Assembly (NCBI GenBank): GCA_903813345.2
Contig: CAIIXF020000009.1
Span: forward strand, 7,310,030-7,374,029
Direction of reading: 5' to 3'
From: Owenia fusiformis
Lineage: Eukaryota; Annelida; Polychaeta; Sabellida; Oweniidae
DNA length: 64,000 bases
Shown: positions 1 to 14,400 of the stretch, one piece after another
Position numbering within the stretch: the first letter of the stretch is position 1
How the letters are laid out: each line of letters starts with the position of its first letter
Program-made: the position numbers and the translations under genes
The notes under the pieces: generated by a model
Database searches by the model: none
Seen by the model: the letters and a program-made list of their open reading frames with translations, nothing else
What the model was told of the DNA's origin: nothing

Positions 1-1120
1 CCATGTTAGGAGTTATTCGTATGGATGTAGCAAGCTTTCAGTCGGGTGGGGGGGGGGGTGCGGTGCGATCGCCAATTTTTGGGGGATGCGTTTTAATCAC
101 TTCCCTAATAACTGCAAGTAGTGCTGACATTTTCTGTTTGTAAGTAGCTGACTTTTATTTTATACGGTAGAACGCATGAATGAATGCCATCTTTTAAAAG
201 GGTATGTGATTTAAAAGAACATACACGTAAACGAGACAATAATATAGTCCTACTTGATAAAGATGTCTCTGCATGTAATATAGTTAGACATGGTATCAGC
301 GCCATCAAACTTGTAGAACACAGCAACAAACATATCAGCAACAAGTTGTCGTAAAAAGTAAAACATCAGCAACTTATCGCCATTAATCCTAAAAAGCAAG
401 ATAAAAACGCCGCAAATCGTTTACAACATCAGCAACGGCATCAAGCATAATCAACGCCTTAAATAATGCCTGAACAACGGTAAATACTGTTTAGGGTGTT
501 TAGAGCACAATCAAAGACCAATCACCTAGTGAAAGTAGTGCAGTGGTAAACTTATGTGAAGTGTACAGTAGAAGACTACACATTTAGAAACATATAAAGA
601 CAGTTGGTTCAGGGGGTGTGGGGGTTGTCAAATTTTTGAATAATTTTTGCCCAAGGGATGGGTTCACTCAAAACCCCCTAGCTAAGGACTTTGGGAATCA
701 ATATACTTATTTATTCATTAATGGAAGATAATTACCCCACCTTTGGAGAGAGAATACACATTACTTACTATCTCAAAACATGTCCAATATAAGAAGTACA
801 ACTTCCAAGTGTTTTTGTTGTAAGGGGACTTTCCCCAAGAATACACCATTTGGAGACATTACGACTATTGTAATAAGTATTATCGGTAGGTCAATTACAG
901 TACCCTGAAGCACCCCCAAGTTCAGCAATAAACATTCACTAGTCATTATCAAAAATACAAATTTTCAGAGAATGGCGGCCATTTTGAATGCAGCATTTCT
1001 TCTTAACCAGAGTCCTATGCCAATAGGGCATCAGCACATGAAATCTGAAAAATCTGCAGAGGTTACATCTTTTAAACAAGGCACGACGTGAACGAGATCA
1101 CACCATCAAAAAACTTTCAA
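1..1120. other. No gene seen; AT-rich flank
   Basis: No exon-like open frame or recognisable protein was found. A G-run lies near 48-58. The text near 610-660 loosely resembles the internal part of the CAGGCCCGTAGCCAG MITE family described elsewhere in this window. From about 960 the sequence grades into degenerate copies of the adjacent 145-bp satellite. Confidence 0.5.
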
Positions 1121-1121
1121 A

Positions 1122-2163
1122 ATGGCTGCCCAGAAGTTAATCAGCTCTAGAACTTGATATCCTCTATCATGTGTGCAAATTTGGAGACAATCTAACAAGC
1201 GGTTTTCCTGAAATGGCAATGGCAAGTTTTATCGGAAAACCTTCAAAATAGCCGACAGAAAACAAGATGGCCGCCCAAAAGTTTATCAGCCTAGAACTTG
1301 ATATCCTCTATCATGTGTGCAAATTTGGAAAAAATCCGATGAGTGGTTTACCTAAAATGGCGATGACAAGATTTTCCAAAAACCTTCAAAACAGCCACCA
1401 GAAAACAAGATGGCCACCCAAAAGTTAATCAGCTCTAGTACTTGATATCCTCTATCATCTGTGCGAATTTGAAGGAAATCTGATGAGCGGTTTTCCTAAA
1501 TTGGCGATGACAAGATTTTTTCGAAAAAACTTCAAATGGCCACCAGAAAACAAGATGGCTGCCACAAAGTTAATCAGCTCTAGTACTTGATATCCTCTAT
1601 CATGTGTGTAAATTTGAAGGAAATCCGATGAGCGGTTTTCCTGAAACGGTGATGACAAGATTTTTCAAAAAACCTTTAAAATGGCCACCAGAAAACAAGA
1701 TGGCCGCCCAAAAGTTAATCAGCTCTAGTACTTGATATCCTCTATCATTTGTGTAAATTTGAAGGAAATCCGATGAGCGGTTTTCCTAAAACGGCGATGA
1801 CAAGATTTTTCGAAAAACCTTCAAAATGGCCACCAGAAAACAAGATGGCCGCCCAAAAGTTAATCAGCTCTAGTACTTGATATCCTCTATCATGTGTGTA
1901 AATTTGAAGGAAATCCGATAAGCGGATTTTCTGAAATGGCGATGACAAGATTTTTCGAAAAATCTTCAAAATGGCTGCCAGAAAACAAGATGGCCACCCA
2001 AAAGTTAATCAGCTCTAGTACTTGATATCCTCTATCATTCGTGTAAATTTGAAGGAAATCCAATGAGCGGTTTTCCTGAAAGGGCGATGACAAGATTTTT
2101 CGAAAAACCTTCAAAATGGCCGCCAGAAAACAAGATGGCCACCCAAAAGTTAATCAGCTCTAG
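1122..2163 (+). repeat. 145-bp tandem satellite, about 7-8 copies
   Basis: Units of about 144-146 bp start with AAGATGGCCGCCCAAAAGTT near 1266, 1408, 1553, 1699, 1844, 1988 and 2132, with a degenerate earlier copy near 1122. Each contains TCTAGTACTTGATATCCTC and GGCGATGACAAGATTTTTCG. The array is cut after a TAG at 2161-2163 by the foldback element at 2164-7732 and resumes at 7733. A diverged 1.4-unit copy lies at 51740-51945 in an intron of the receptor gene, so the family is dispersed. Short minus-strand open frames here are by-products of the repeat. Confidence 0.9.
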
Positions 2164-2208
2164 TAGACGAGTAGCAGCCGGCAATATTTGAAGAGATTAA
2201 ACCTCCGA

Positions 2209-4010
2209 AAGGTTACTGGCTAATCTTGGTACCGTTGGAAAGCTTAACTTCTGCACTAACATGCTTGATGACTAAAAACATTCAGAACAGTTGGAAAAGT
2301 TCTTAAAAATGCTGGTTTCCATGGTAACTGCAAAGTTGTCACTATTAAGGCCCATGAATATACTTTTGAACATATCTAGATAACGCTTTGACCATATGTC
2401 TTGATAAAAGTATCACTGTAAAGATAATTTGACACAGTTTTTGAAAAATGTATTTTTTTGGATTATTGGACTCATTGTGATGTCATAGAACTAGAAACGG
2501 CTGATTTTTCGGTGATTTTGACAGAATTTAGACATGTATCATATGCTTCTGTAAGCTACAATACTTAAAGTAAACTATTTTTTGTCTTTAAGTGACTTAA
2601 CACAACACATAGTATTAGTATATCGAAGAAACAATATCACTATGATTGTGATGTCATAATACAAAGAGATAGAGGCCTAATTCAAATATCAAATATCGAG
2701 ATTTTTGACAAATCAAGATATATTTGAGGCATTTATACATTTTATACATTTTCAATGATAATTTAAAAAATCCTCAACAATATAATGTCATGTTAAATAT
2801 ATCGATGAAAAGGTTACTGGCTCATCATGGTACCGTTGGAAAGCTTAGCATCTGCACTAATATGTTTGACGACTAAAACAATTCAGAACAGGTGAGAAAA
2901 TTCTTTAAAATGCTGGTTTCCATGGTAACTTCAATGTTGTCACCATTAAGGCCCATGAATATACTTTTGAACATATCTAGAGAACACTTTGACCATATGT
3001 CTTGATAAAAGTATCACTGTAAAGGTAATTTAACAAACCTTTTGAAAAATGTATTTTTTGGATTATTGGGCTCATTGTGATGTCATAGAACTAGAAACGG
3101 CTGATTTTTCGGTGATTTTGACAGAATTTAAACATGTATCATATGCTTCTGTAAGCTACAATACTTAAAGTAAACTATGTTTTGTATTTAAGTGACTTAA
3201 CACAACACATAGTATTAATATATTGAACAATCAATATCACTATGATTGTGATGTCATAATGCAAAGAGATAGAGGCCTAGTTCAAATATCTAATATCGAG
3301 ATTTTTGACAAATCAAGATATATTTGAGGCATTTATACATTTTATACATTTTCAATGATAATTTAAAAAATCCTCAACAATATATTGTCATGTTAAATAT
3401 ATCGATGAAAAGGTTACTAGCTAATCATGGTACCGTTGGAAAGCTTAGCATCTGTGTTAACATGCCTAATCCCTAAAATAAATCAAAACAGGTGAGAACA
3501 TTTTTAAAAATGATGGTTTCCATGGTAACTGCAATGTTGTCACTATTAAAGTCCATAAATATATAATATTTGAAGATATCTAGGGAACGCTTTGACCATA
3601 TATCATGTTTAAAGTTTCATTGTAAAGGTAATTTAACAAACTTGTTGAAAATATATATTTTCCGGGGTTTTGGGCTCATTGTGATGTCATATAAATAGAA
3701 ACGCTTGATTTTTGGTGATTTTGACATAATTCACAGAAGTACATGTACATATCATGCGCTTTTGTAGCCGATAGTAGTTACAGGATAAACTATTTTGTGT
3801 AAATACATGATTTAGGACATGTTGTACAACACTTATATGTATTAGTATATCAGACAAGTAATATCATCGTACTTGTGATGTCATAATTCAAAACTTTTAG
3901 ATAAAGGTATAATACAAATATATCGAGACTTTTGACATATTCAGAGAAATTTGGAGAAATCTAAAGATAATTTGAAAAGCTTCAACAATATGTCACGTTC
4001 GATACATCGT
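2209..4010 (+). repeat. About 600-bp tandem repeat, three copies, in the left arm
   Basis: Three copies begin near 2209, 2811 and 3411 with AGGTTACTGGCTMATCWTGG followed by TACCGTTGGAAAGCTTA. The first two are very alike and the third is more diverged. Inverted copies make up 6540-7685. All sit inside the foldback element. Confidence 0.85.
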
Positions 4011-4744
4011 CGAAAGATATTTCCACAACCCCATCATAAACACTTATCTAAGTTTTTTTTAGTGATTTCTACCAAATGTTATAATATGTGTCAAGTGTTT
4101 ATGGTACTTATATGTAAAATTATGATAAAAAGCTTCTAAAAACAACATGTATGTGTATCAGTATGTCAGGCAAGAAAAGTTTAGATATTTAATTGAGACT
4201 TTAGGGTGAGATTTACTTAAAGCGCTCGGTTCCATAGTAACCATTTAATATTTTCTATATATTCAGAGATAACAGCATAGTGCAGAGTGGGCATATCTCA
4301 GTTGTTCTTGTCCAATTGAGTTTATATATATAATAGGATTTATTTGTACTGATGCCCTTTTAGGGCCAAATATACAATTTACAACATACACCATTCAATT
4401 TTCATTAACAGTAAAACTAGCTATAAAATAAAGAAAATTGGATTACATTCTTCAAATGACATATTTGAAGACTATTAGTTTATGGTTCATTATTCATGCT
4501 ACAATGTTGTTGATTGAATTAATATTGGTACCCTATGAAAGCAAAAAAATATTTCTGATGTTTTTATGGAAACAATATTCAAATAAGCTAATTTTCATAT
4601 TAATAATGGCATCATGACCTGTAATTTTGAGATATTAACACCACTATCAAATGATCAAGCCGTGGCCTGACTTTTTTACATTTCCTAGGAACATATCAGA
4701 TTTCAGTAAAAATGGCGACCCTACCCTACAGAAATGGCAGTAAT

Positions 4745-5100
4745 TAGTGCTTTAACAGTCAATATTGGCTCATTTATAGCCCTTAGCGATTCCCTAGTAT
4801 GAACGGGTTGTGCTTAAATAGCCAAAATTGATCTCTTAATAGCCCTTAGCAATTCCCTTATATGCTCGGGTTGTGCTTAAATATCCCAGATTGGTTTCTC
4901 AATAGCCCTTAGTGATTCCCTTGTATCCTCTAGATTGATTCTTAATAGCCCTTAGTGATTCCCTTGTATCCTCTAGATTGGCTCTTAATAGCCCCTAGTG
5001 ATTCCCTAGTATGCTCAGGTTGTGCTTAAAATGTCCAATTGATTTCTTTATAGCCCTTAGTGTTTCCCTAGTATGCTCTGTTTGTGCTTAGAGGAATATT
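4745..5100 (+). repeat. 63-bp minisatellite, left block
   Basis: Degenerate direct copies contain AATAGCCCTTAGTGATTCCC and GCTCGGGTTGTGCTTAAATA. They belong to the same family as the larger block at 5700-6475, on the other side of the central palindrome. Confidence 0.8.
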
Positions 5101-5119
5101 CCTTGCCAGACCCTTTCTC

Positions 5120-5695
5120 TCTTGATATAGTAGCTATAATCATATATATAGTTTCCATATTTAGCAAAACATGGGAAAATGTTTTAATATGGTCAATATT
5201 GATCATTTAAAAATCTAGTGCTTATTTCCAGTGAGCTGCCATCTTTTCAGATTTCTTGCAGGAAGTGATGTCATCAACTCTCAACTTCTATAACCTTGCC
5301 CATAACAGTATAGGAAAGTAGCACAAAATCACTTCTAGACAAGTGATCATTACTTTCTGTGTAAAAATATTTTCAGGGCTTGTCAACTTAGAATAAAAGA
5401 AGAGATTTTCAGAAGGATTAAATAAGATACAAAGTTGAAAAAGAATATTTAGCTGGTTTTGTAATTCTTAATAGCTCCTCACCTAATGCTATATGCAAAG
5501 ATGAGAGTCGATGACATCACTTCCTGTGTGAAATTTAAAAAGATGTCAGTTTACTGGAATTGAGCATCACATTTCTAGGTGATCAAATTTGACCATATCA
5601 AAACATTTTTGCGTGTTTTGCTAAACATGGCAAGCATATATATGGTTATAGCTACCATATGAGGAGAGAGATGGTTTGGCAAGGAATATTCCTTT
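5120..5695. repeat. Central inverted repeat of the foldback element
   Basis: CCTTGCCAGACCCTTTCTCT near 5102 pairs with AGAGAGATGGTTTGGCAAGG near 5666. Similarly, GGAAGTGATGTCATC near 5272 pairs with GATGACATCACTTCC near 5509. The fold axis is near 5390-5410. Confidence 0.8.
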
Positions 5696-5699
5696 AAAT

Positions 5700-6475
5700 A
5701 GCTCCAATTAGTTTTTTGATAGCCCTTAGTGATTCCCCTACATGCTCGGGTTGTGCTTAAATAGCCCCAATTAGTTTCTTAATAGCCCTTAGTGATTCCC
5801 TAGTATACTGGGGTTGTGCTGAAATAGCCCCAATCGGTCTCTTAATAGCCCCTAGTGATTCCCTTATATGCTCGAGTTGTGCTTGAATAGCCCCAATTAG
5901 TTTCTCAATAGCCCTTAGTGATTCCCTAGTATGTCCGGGTTGTGCGTAAATAGCCCCAATTAGTTTCTTAATAGCCCTTAGTGATTCCCTAGTATGGCCG
6001 GGTTGTGCGTAAATAGCCCCAGTTAGTTTCTTAATAGCCCTTAGTGATTCCCTAGTATGGCCGGGTTGTGCGTAAATAGCCCCAGTTAGTTTCTTAATAG
6101 CCCTTAGTGATTCCCTAGTATGGCCGGGTTGTGCGTAAATAGCCCCAGTTAGTTTCTTAATAGCCCTTAGTGATTCCCTCATGTGTCTATGTCTATGTCA
6201 ATAATCTACAAAAGGCTAAGAAGCCCATATAAAGCAGATATATAATTTAACAGTGATAGAATTTGAATAGAATGGTCGGGTATTGCTTAAATAGCCCTAA
6301 TTACTTTCTTGATAGCCCTTAGTGATTCCCTTATATGCTCGGGTAGTGCTTAAATAGCCCAAATTAGTTTCTTAATAGCCCTAATTGATTCCCTAGTATG
6401 CTCGGGTTGTGCTTAAACAACCCCAATTAGTTTCTTAATAGCCCTTAGTGATTCCCTAGTATGCTTGGGTTGTGC
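5700..6475 (+). repeat. 63-bp minisatellite, right block, about 11 copies
   Basis: Near-identical 63-bp units run through this stretch, with a short interruption near 6182-6270. The period is a multiple of three, so one minus frame stays open for 141 codons (5757-6182) as a 21-residue repeat. That frame has no promoter, splice context or homology, so no gene is called. Confidence 0.9.
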
Positions 6476-7732
6476 TTTTTTTTAAGGTTAAGTTTTATTT
6501 ATTTGCAATAAGATTATACACTTGTTAACATACTAGGAAGGCCTAGGTAAAACAATAATGATTAATATAAACTGTTACTATGGAAACGACATGTGTTTGA
6601 TTTAGGCCTCTATCTTTTTGCAAAATCACAATGATATTGTTTGCCTGATATATTAATACATGTAAGTTTTGTGTTCAGTCACGTATAAACACAAAATAGT
6701 TTATCTTCAATACTATTAGGCAACAAAAGCACATGATATTTGTTTGTATTTTGTAAAATCACCAAAAATCGTGCGTTTCTATTTCTATGACATCACAATG
6801 AGCCCGAAACCTTGAGAAATGTGTATTTTTATCAAGTTTGTTAAATTAGCTTTACAATGATAGTTTTAATATGATATATGGTCAAACCGTTCCCTAGATA
6901 TCTTCAAAAGTATATTCCTGGACTTAATATTGACATCATTGCAGTTACCATGGAAACTATCATTTTTAAATGTGTTCTCACCTGTTTTGATTGATTTTAG
7001 GGATTAGGCATGTCAACACAGATGCTAAGCTTTCCAACAGTACCATGATTAGACAGTAACCTTTTTATAGGTATATTAAAAATGACATTTTAATGTTGAG
7101 GATTTTTAAGTTATCATTGAAAATGTATAAAATATAATACATGTACGAGTATAAATGTCTCAAATATATCTTGATTTGTCAATAATCTCGATATTAGATA
7201 TTTGAATTAGGCCTCTATCTCTTTGCATTATGACATCACAATCATAATGATATTGTTTGCCCGATAATATACATATAAGTGTTGTGTTAAGTCACTTTTA
7301 AACACAAAATAGTTTTATTAGATAATGTAGCTTACATTAGCATACGACACGTGTCTAAATTCTGTCAAAATCACCGAAAAATCAAGCGTTTTTAGTTCTA
7401 TGACATCATAATAGGCCCGAAAATCCTAAAAATATGTTTTTTCAAAAGGTTTTTTAAATTACCTTTACAGTGGTACTTTTATCATGATGTATGGTCAAAG
7501 CGTTCTCTAAGTATGTTCAAAAGTATATAATTTGTCCTTAATACTGACAACATTGCAGTTACCATGGAAACCAGCATTTTTAAGAACTTTTCCACCTGTT
7601 CTGAATTTTTATAGTCTTCAAACATGTTAGTGCAGGTGTTTAGCTTTCCAACGGTACCAAGATTAGCCGGTAACCTTTTGGAGGTTTAAACTTCTTTATT
7701 TGAAGACTTTATGAGATCTGGCTACTCATCTA

Positions 7733-8438
7733 TAGTACTTTATATGCTCTATCATCTCTGCGAATTTGGAGAAAATCTGATGAGCGGTTTTCCTTAAACG
7801 GCGATGACAAAAAGCGGGACGATCACGATCACGACCACGATCACGACCACTATGACGACTATATCCCACCGATGGTGTGATAAAAATGGCGTCATGTTTG
7901 ATGAATTGGGTGGCCATTTCGGAAATTCCTACTTGAGCAGAGTTCCCTTACCCGACTTATGACATTAGCCTATATAATTTTAACCAAATCCTATACTGTT
8001 ACTGGTATTGCTAAATATTTCATTTAAAAAAAATGTTTATATGTATTTTTTAGAAAACGCATCCGATACTGTATTTTGTTTAAGTTATTATATGTTTGGA
8101 ATGAAATGAAAAATATGAGATCCAACACTCGTTGGAACAAAATGTACTGATGCTTCCCGAAATACTGTAGTCATAAAAGGAAAGTTAGGTTGGAAGAAGA
8201 AGTACTAGTATCTTAAAAATAAAATAAAATATGTGTATTTTAAGTTTATCTATTTTGGGGCCTATAATTTACATGTATGTTTTTTTATAGTTACTTTTTC
8301 TAAATCAACATTTTGTTCCCAAAATGTTTATCAAAAAAGTCCTACATCATGTACATAAATAGCACTCGAGATGCCTGATTAAACAAGCGTTTCAAAATGG
8401 AATGACGAAATGTAAATCACTGCACTTGATCTTCTTGT
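7733..8438. other. Satellite remnant, then 3' flank of the SLC23 gene
   Basis: 7733-7810 continues the 145-bp satellite after the transposon. 7818-7852 is a short GATCAC/GACCAC simple repeat. The rest up to 8438 is AT-rich and presumably the 3' untranslated region of the minus-strand SLC23 gene. No convincing AATAAA signal was seen on the minus strand close to the stop codon. Confidence 0.5.
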
Positions 8439-11400
8439 TCACAGGATCGTATTTCCATTTCGATCGTCAATAGTAATATTCGTCGCAACTGTCTCAACAG
8501 AATCAAACCTCTTTGTGCTAACACTGATATTGTCAATAGCAATATCACTCTGATTGGCATCTGATCTACAGCACGTGTATCCCTTGAAAGTAGGTGAAAA
8601 CGGGAGGTACTGGAAGAATCTATGTTTCTTGATGAAGTCCATCCCGAATGGCATATCATACATGACTAACAGATCACTGACAGTAGGGTCATCATCACTT
8701 GTTTGCTGTTTCCATTGACTGATCCCCCTCTCTTTGTCTGTACCTGGAACAGAGACATATAAAAGTACAATCAGATATTTACATGCTGTCTGCCCACTCA
8801 GCAGAATTAGATATTTACATACTGGCTGTTAACCCAGCACAATTTATATGTCTCTGCCTGGAAATAGGAAAATGAAAACTTGGAAATGCTAGCATGTACA
8901 TCACTAAATCAGTGGGGTAAAGAACATCAATGTTTGACTGTGTGTGTGTGGTTTGTGAACAGCCAGCATGTAAATAATTGATTGAGCTAGGTTGGATAGC
9001 CAGCATGTAAATATATCAAGTATTGTGCTAGGTGGACACTCAGCATGTAAATATCTAATTGAGCCAGGTTGGACAGCCAGCATGTAAATATCTGATTGTG
9101 CTGGGTGAACAGCCAGCATGTAAATATCTGATTGCGCTGGGTGAACAGCCGGCATATAAATATCTGATTGTGCTGGGTGGACAGCCGGCATGTAAATATC
9201 TAGTTGTGCTGGGTTAACAGCCAGCATGTACATATCTGATTGTGCTGGGTTAACAGCCAGCATGTTAATATCTGATTGTGCTGTGTTAACAGCCAGCATG
9301 TAAATATCTGATTGTGCTGGGTTGACAGCCAGCATGTAAATATCTAGTTATGTTGGGTGGACAGCCAGCGTGTAAATTTCTGATTATGCTAGTTGGACAT
9401 CCAGCTTGTAAATATCTAAAGTGATGATTGTGCTGGGTACACAACTAGCATGTAAATATCTGATTGTGCTGGGTGGACAGCTTGCATAAATGAACAAACC
9501 TGGAATTGAGTTATCCAGCACGAATCCTACAAGACCCCCTACAAACATACTAGTCCTAAACAGCACTGTGAATATGTTGTCTGCTACTTCTGAACCTAAA
9601 ATAAACAATATGATGCAGTTCCAATCAATAATTTGTATTGAGTATTTCATTGATTTCTTGCTTATTTATTTTTATTCCATGTACAGTGTACTTCAGTTTT
9701 AAAACATCAATCGCAACAATAACATTCGGTATATTCCATATCTGTTGCTATACCAACCATAACACTGACCATATATCTACATGTTGTTATGACAATCAAA
9801 ATATTAAGTATGCAATGATCATCATAAGACTTGGCATATTCAATACATTTTACAACAGGTATGACAGCCAATAACACTCAGTATATTCTTATATGTTGCC
9901 TTGACAACCATGGCATTTATTTTGTTCTGTACCTGTTGCTATAGCACCAGGATTCTGTTTCAGCCACTGTGGTATTGTAAACCCTGTAAAGAGGGCACAG
10001 CCAATGATAAACAGATTTCTTGGCGAGTTCATATCTACAAACTGGAGGTTGGACAGCCCTACTGCAGTGACAAAGCCTATAACATAAACATCTTGTGATT
10101 AATGATTACAGTGATATGAAAGAAAAAAACGCACCATAAATTTTAACTTGTAAAATCAGTACATAAAGGAAAACAAGGTATTAACATGCAAAATGTCACT
10201 ATCTGCTATTTGTTACAGATGCGCGCCCACTGTCGAACGCTGAATGCCGAACACCATCCACAAATTTCACCGCTTCGGGTGGGCTTCTCATATTGGTACA
10301 GAAAATATAAACCTTCTGAAGCACGATTTCCAGTTAAACTTTTTGAACTTACCAAACACAACAAAGAACACTCCTCCAATGATTGGATCAGGAATTGTGA
10401 CAAACAGCGCTCCGAACTTCCCAAGTATAGCTAAAATCAGCATACATAATGCTCCCCATTGAGCAACCCTACGGCTACCGACCTGCAATGTGAAATTACA
10501 ATTTGTTTATACTCTTAGGTTTTTGGCAGATAAAATGATGGAAGTTTATATTAAATTCTCATATATTCCTCTTTATAATCCCTCATCCTCCAAATCTATA
10601 CCAACATAGGTTTTGGACCGATATAAAGATGGCAGCAGCAGTAGAATCTCTCAAACCAAATGATTGGCCTGCCCTCTTTATTTAAAAATAATTTATATCG
10701 CTGCTTCGACTATGAATACTAAGAGCTCTGATGAATACTAATAATATAAAAAGTTGCTAGATGGAGCCATGGGCTTTCTTTATCAAAGGAAGTGCTGTAA
10801 AATTAGTTCCTTATCTAAATATTTTTGTTTTTTACCATTTGGCACTTTTGGCCAACATACAATATCTACAATTTTGTACAATGTTCATCATACCTTTGTA
10901 ATTCCAATGGCCCCAATGTTCTCCCCATACGATGTTGTGCCGTTTCCAGAGCCCCAGGCCCCTGCAAGAAGGGTTGCTACACCCTCCATACCTATTCCTA
11001 TAATAAAAAAGTAATGCGTTTTACATCTCTAATTTTCTACACCCTCCATACCTATTCCTTTAATAGAAATAATTCTAATTTAACATGTCAGGCCCGTAGC
11101 CAGGATTTTCCAAGTGGGGTGGGTTCAGTTTTCAAAAATTTCCAGGGGGGGTTCACATTTGACAATTTTGGCCAAAATATGGTGAAAATCACTTGAGAAG
11201 TGCTCAAATTGGTGAAAAACTGCATGATTTTGAAAGAATTTTTGACCGGGGGGGGGGGGGTCGCCCGAACCCTGCGACCCCCCGCGCTGGCTACGGGCCT
11301 GTATGTAATCCCTAATTGTGAAACACAGCACCAGGTAGTACAATGTCATATCTATTCGATGTTGGCCATGGCATAGGGTATATTACAAATATAAATTGCT

Positions 11401-14400
11401 TAGTACTGTAACAATTCAAGTACTGGGACAATTAAAATAATACAAGGTCAAATAGAATAGCACTGGTACAACTAGAATAGCAAAAGGGTAATTAATTCGA
11501 TAGCACTAGCACAATTAGAATAGTACTAGGACAATTAGAATGGTACAAGGACAAATAGAATAGCACTGGTACAATTAGAATAGCAAAAGGGTAATTAAAT
11601 GGATAGCACTAGCACAATTAGAATAGTACTAGGACAATTAGAATAGTACTAGGACAATTAGAATAGTCCTAGGACAATTAGAATAGTACTAGGACAACTA
11701 ATTAGATAGTACTAGAATGATTAGAACAAGACTGGTACAATAAGAATAGCACTAAGACAATCAATTAGATAGTACTAGCACAGTTAGAATAGTATTAGGA
11801 CAATTCGAACAGAACTAAGACAATTAGAATAGTGTTTGGACAATTAAAATAGTAGGAGGACAATAAGAATAGTAATGGAACAATCAATGTCATTATAAAA
11901 TATAAGGGTATACCAGATTCTCACCTCTATTAATAGCACTTGTAGGTGGGGGTGGTGCACCTGCTAATCTGGCACATGTATAGTAATCACCAACAGACTC
12001 TATCATTGAAGCTATCACCCCTGCAATCATACCTAGCACCCCTGAGATATTCACCGTTGGCACGCCCCACTGACCTGTAATGAATGGTACAATATCCGAG
12101 CCTTTCGTCCAGTGCAATCCGTACCCCATGTGCCTTTTGTAGTGAATACTGGATGAGCATAATGTAAAAGTGGTTTTGAAAAGTAGCAAATTTCTCTTTA
12201 TGTAGGTTTTTTGTGGTTTATTATTCTACATTGATTCTGAAACTATTGGTGTCTAGTTTTTCAGCGTTTTGGAAATATGCAGATTTATACCCCCCTGGTG
12301 TTATTTTAAGGGGGGTCCTAGGAAAGCCATGTATAATTCCTAGAGTATCCAACCAATCATCTTGAAATTTACAGGTAATCATCTTCTTATCATGTCCTAT
12401 CATTGTGAGCAGTTTCATCAATATTGGTTAGCTGGTTGCTATGGTAACAGAAATCACTTGTTAAAAAAGTACACATTTTCGTAAGAATTTAAGACCTACC
12501 CTGAGACAAAGCACATAATATTTTCCTGGAATTGGGAGGAATTAGCATGAAAACATATTAGAAAACTTATTTAGAGTATGGTTGATAATACTAAATCAAT
12601 TGATGTTTTATTTTAGCCATACAATTAATTATATTTGCCGATGATAATATGGCTATGCAAAAATGTGTAAAAGGGGGCGTGGCACTTTTCCCAAGAAAAC
12701 TTTATTTGTACCCAAGTTTGTGAATAAATATATGACTATTCATTCTGATATTAGCAGATATTAGTATAGTTATGATGTTTAACCATCATGGGAAGTTTCG
12801 CTATTGTTGGTCTGCTTGTTGTTATGGTAACAGAAATCATTTGTTAAAACAGTTGACCATTAAAGGGGTATGGGGTATATTATCTAATTAAGGATATAAA
12901 CTTTGTCTTCAAATATACATTCATGGCTTTGTGAGGTCATCAATGTAATTTTATTTATGTGTGCTTAATTTGCATCTTGGAATGAAGTTTTGAGGAAAAC
13001 GCATTTTAACAAAATCAAATAAATTATTGTTTATATTTAATAAATTCATTAATCTCATTCTGGATGATACTAATTTATCACTCACTCACATGCTTACCTA
13101 TATATTTGTTTCTTTTTAAATCAACCTGACATCTTTATGAAATATACATGTTTGAGTGATTCCCGTCATGCTTAATATCCAGATAGAAAATAATGTTATT
13201 CATAAAAATAGTTAATAATTCCTATTTGATATAACAATAATACCAAATTTAGAGCATTAATTAAATGTTGCAATTAGAATTTAGACTTCATTAATGTGAT
13301 GGCAAATTAAATCTGCATTCCTAGGAATAAGTTGTATATGCAATGATAAATCAGTTGTTGATATGAGCTTTTGTTGTCAATGTTATGCTTCAATTACCAC
13401 AGTTCATGCCTTTTTGATTAGCTGTGCAGACCTGATGAAATAGATATACGTTGTGCGGTTAAGCTGTGCTACATCTAGATAGAGGTGAGTGATTGTGGAC
13501 AGGTGAGTGATTTAAGACAGGTGAGTGATTTTGGACAGTGGTTCCAAACAGTGCGGTGCGGTTGCCTAACTGATTATGGGGCAGTTGCGAGTGATTTTGG
13601 ACAGTGGTTCCAGACATTGCGGTGCGGTTGTGTAACTGTGTAGATGCAGAGGCATTCTTTATTTTCTTTATTTTATAATTTTAGGGTGAAGTCAAGGTAG
13701 GTGATCTAATACACATTGTTTATGTGTGCTGCATACAGATAAAGTTTAGTGACTCTGTGTTGATAGATTGAGTGATTTTGGACAGTGGTTCCAGATAGTG
13801 TGCTGCGGTTGCAGTTGTGCTATATACACAGTTATTCCTTATTTTTTACTTTTACGTTTCAGTTAAGGTAGGTGATTTAATACACCATCGTTTAGTTTCC
13901 ATTATTGCATCGTGGAGTGTTGCCCTTCCAATATATATACTTTTTTCCATATATCATGCAACTGAGTAGAACCCTGTAAATCAATGTATTAGTGTTGTTA
14001 CTTATATATCATGTCCGAGAGAAGTTTGAGGAAAAGATCCTCTGCTCTAGCAATTGGTGAAGAATGTCATAGTAAGAAATTACGCCAAAGCAACCTTTTT
14101 GAACAAAACAAGTGCCTCTTTTGTGAAAAAGATCTGAAATATCTCAAAGGAAACACAAAAGAATCATTAACAAAATGCCAAACAGACAACGCTTCAACAT
14201 CAATAATAAATGCAGTGAAAGCCCAAGAAGACTGGACTTTACATGCAAAAATAGGAGGACGCTGTTTGATATCAGCAGAAGCTTGGTACCATAATACCTG
14301 TAGAAGAAATTACGATAAATGAAGAGGAAAAGGTTTTAATAACATCATTTGACTTCATATGTAAGCATATAGATGAACATGTCCTTCAAACCGATGGAGT

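Larger units (their letters stand above)
2164..7732. mobile_element. 5.57-kb foldback (long inverted repeat) transposon
   Basis: The ends are TAGACGAGTAGC at 2164 and its near-perfect inverse GCTACTCATCTA at 7721-7732. They are flanked by the 3-bp target duplication TAG (2161-2163 and 7733-7735). The uninterrupted satellite reads CTCTAGTACTT at this point, so the empty site can be reconstructed. From the ends inward: arms containing about 600-bp direct repeats (left arm starts near 2209, 2811 and 3411; right arm, inverted, near 7026-7068 and 7641-7683), then 63-bp minisatellite blocks, then a central inverted repeat folding near 5390-5410. No transposase is visible, so it is probably non-autonomous. 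The superfamily is not identified; a 3-bp target duplication is compatible with PIF/Harbinger- or CACTA-like elements. Confidence 0.85.

Noticed and set aside
5757-6182. 141-residue minus-strand frame
   Set aside because: A pure translation of the 63-bp minisatellite inside a transposon, with no independent support.
2200-7700. Possible CRISPR-like or regularly spaced array
   Set aside because: The repeats are long, contiguous and degenerate with no unique spacers, and the DNA is eukaryotic.
8904-9335. 143-residue minus-strand frame
   Set aside because: A translation of the 36-bp intronic minisatellite, whose period divides by three.
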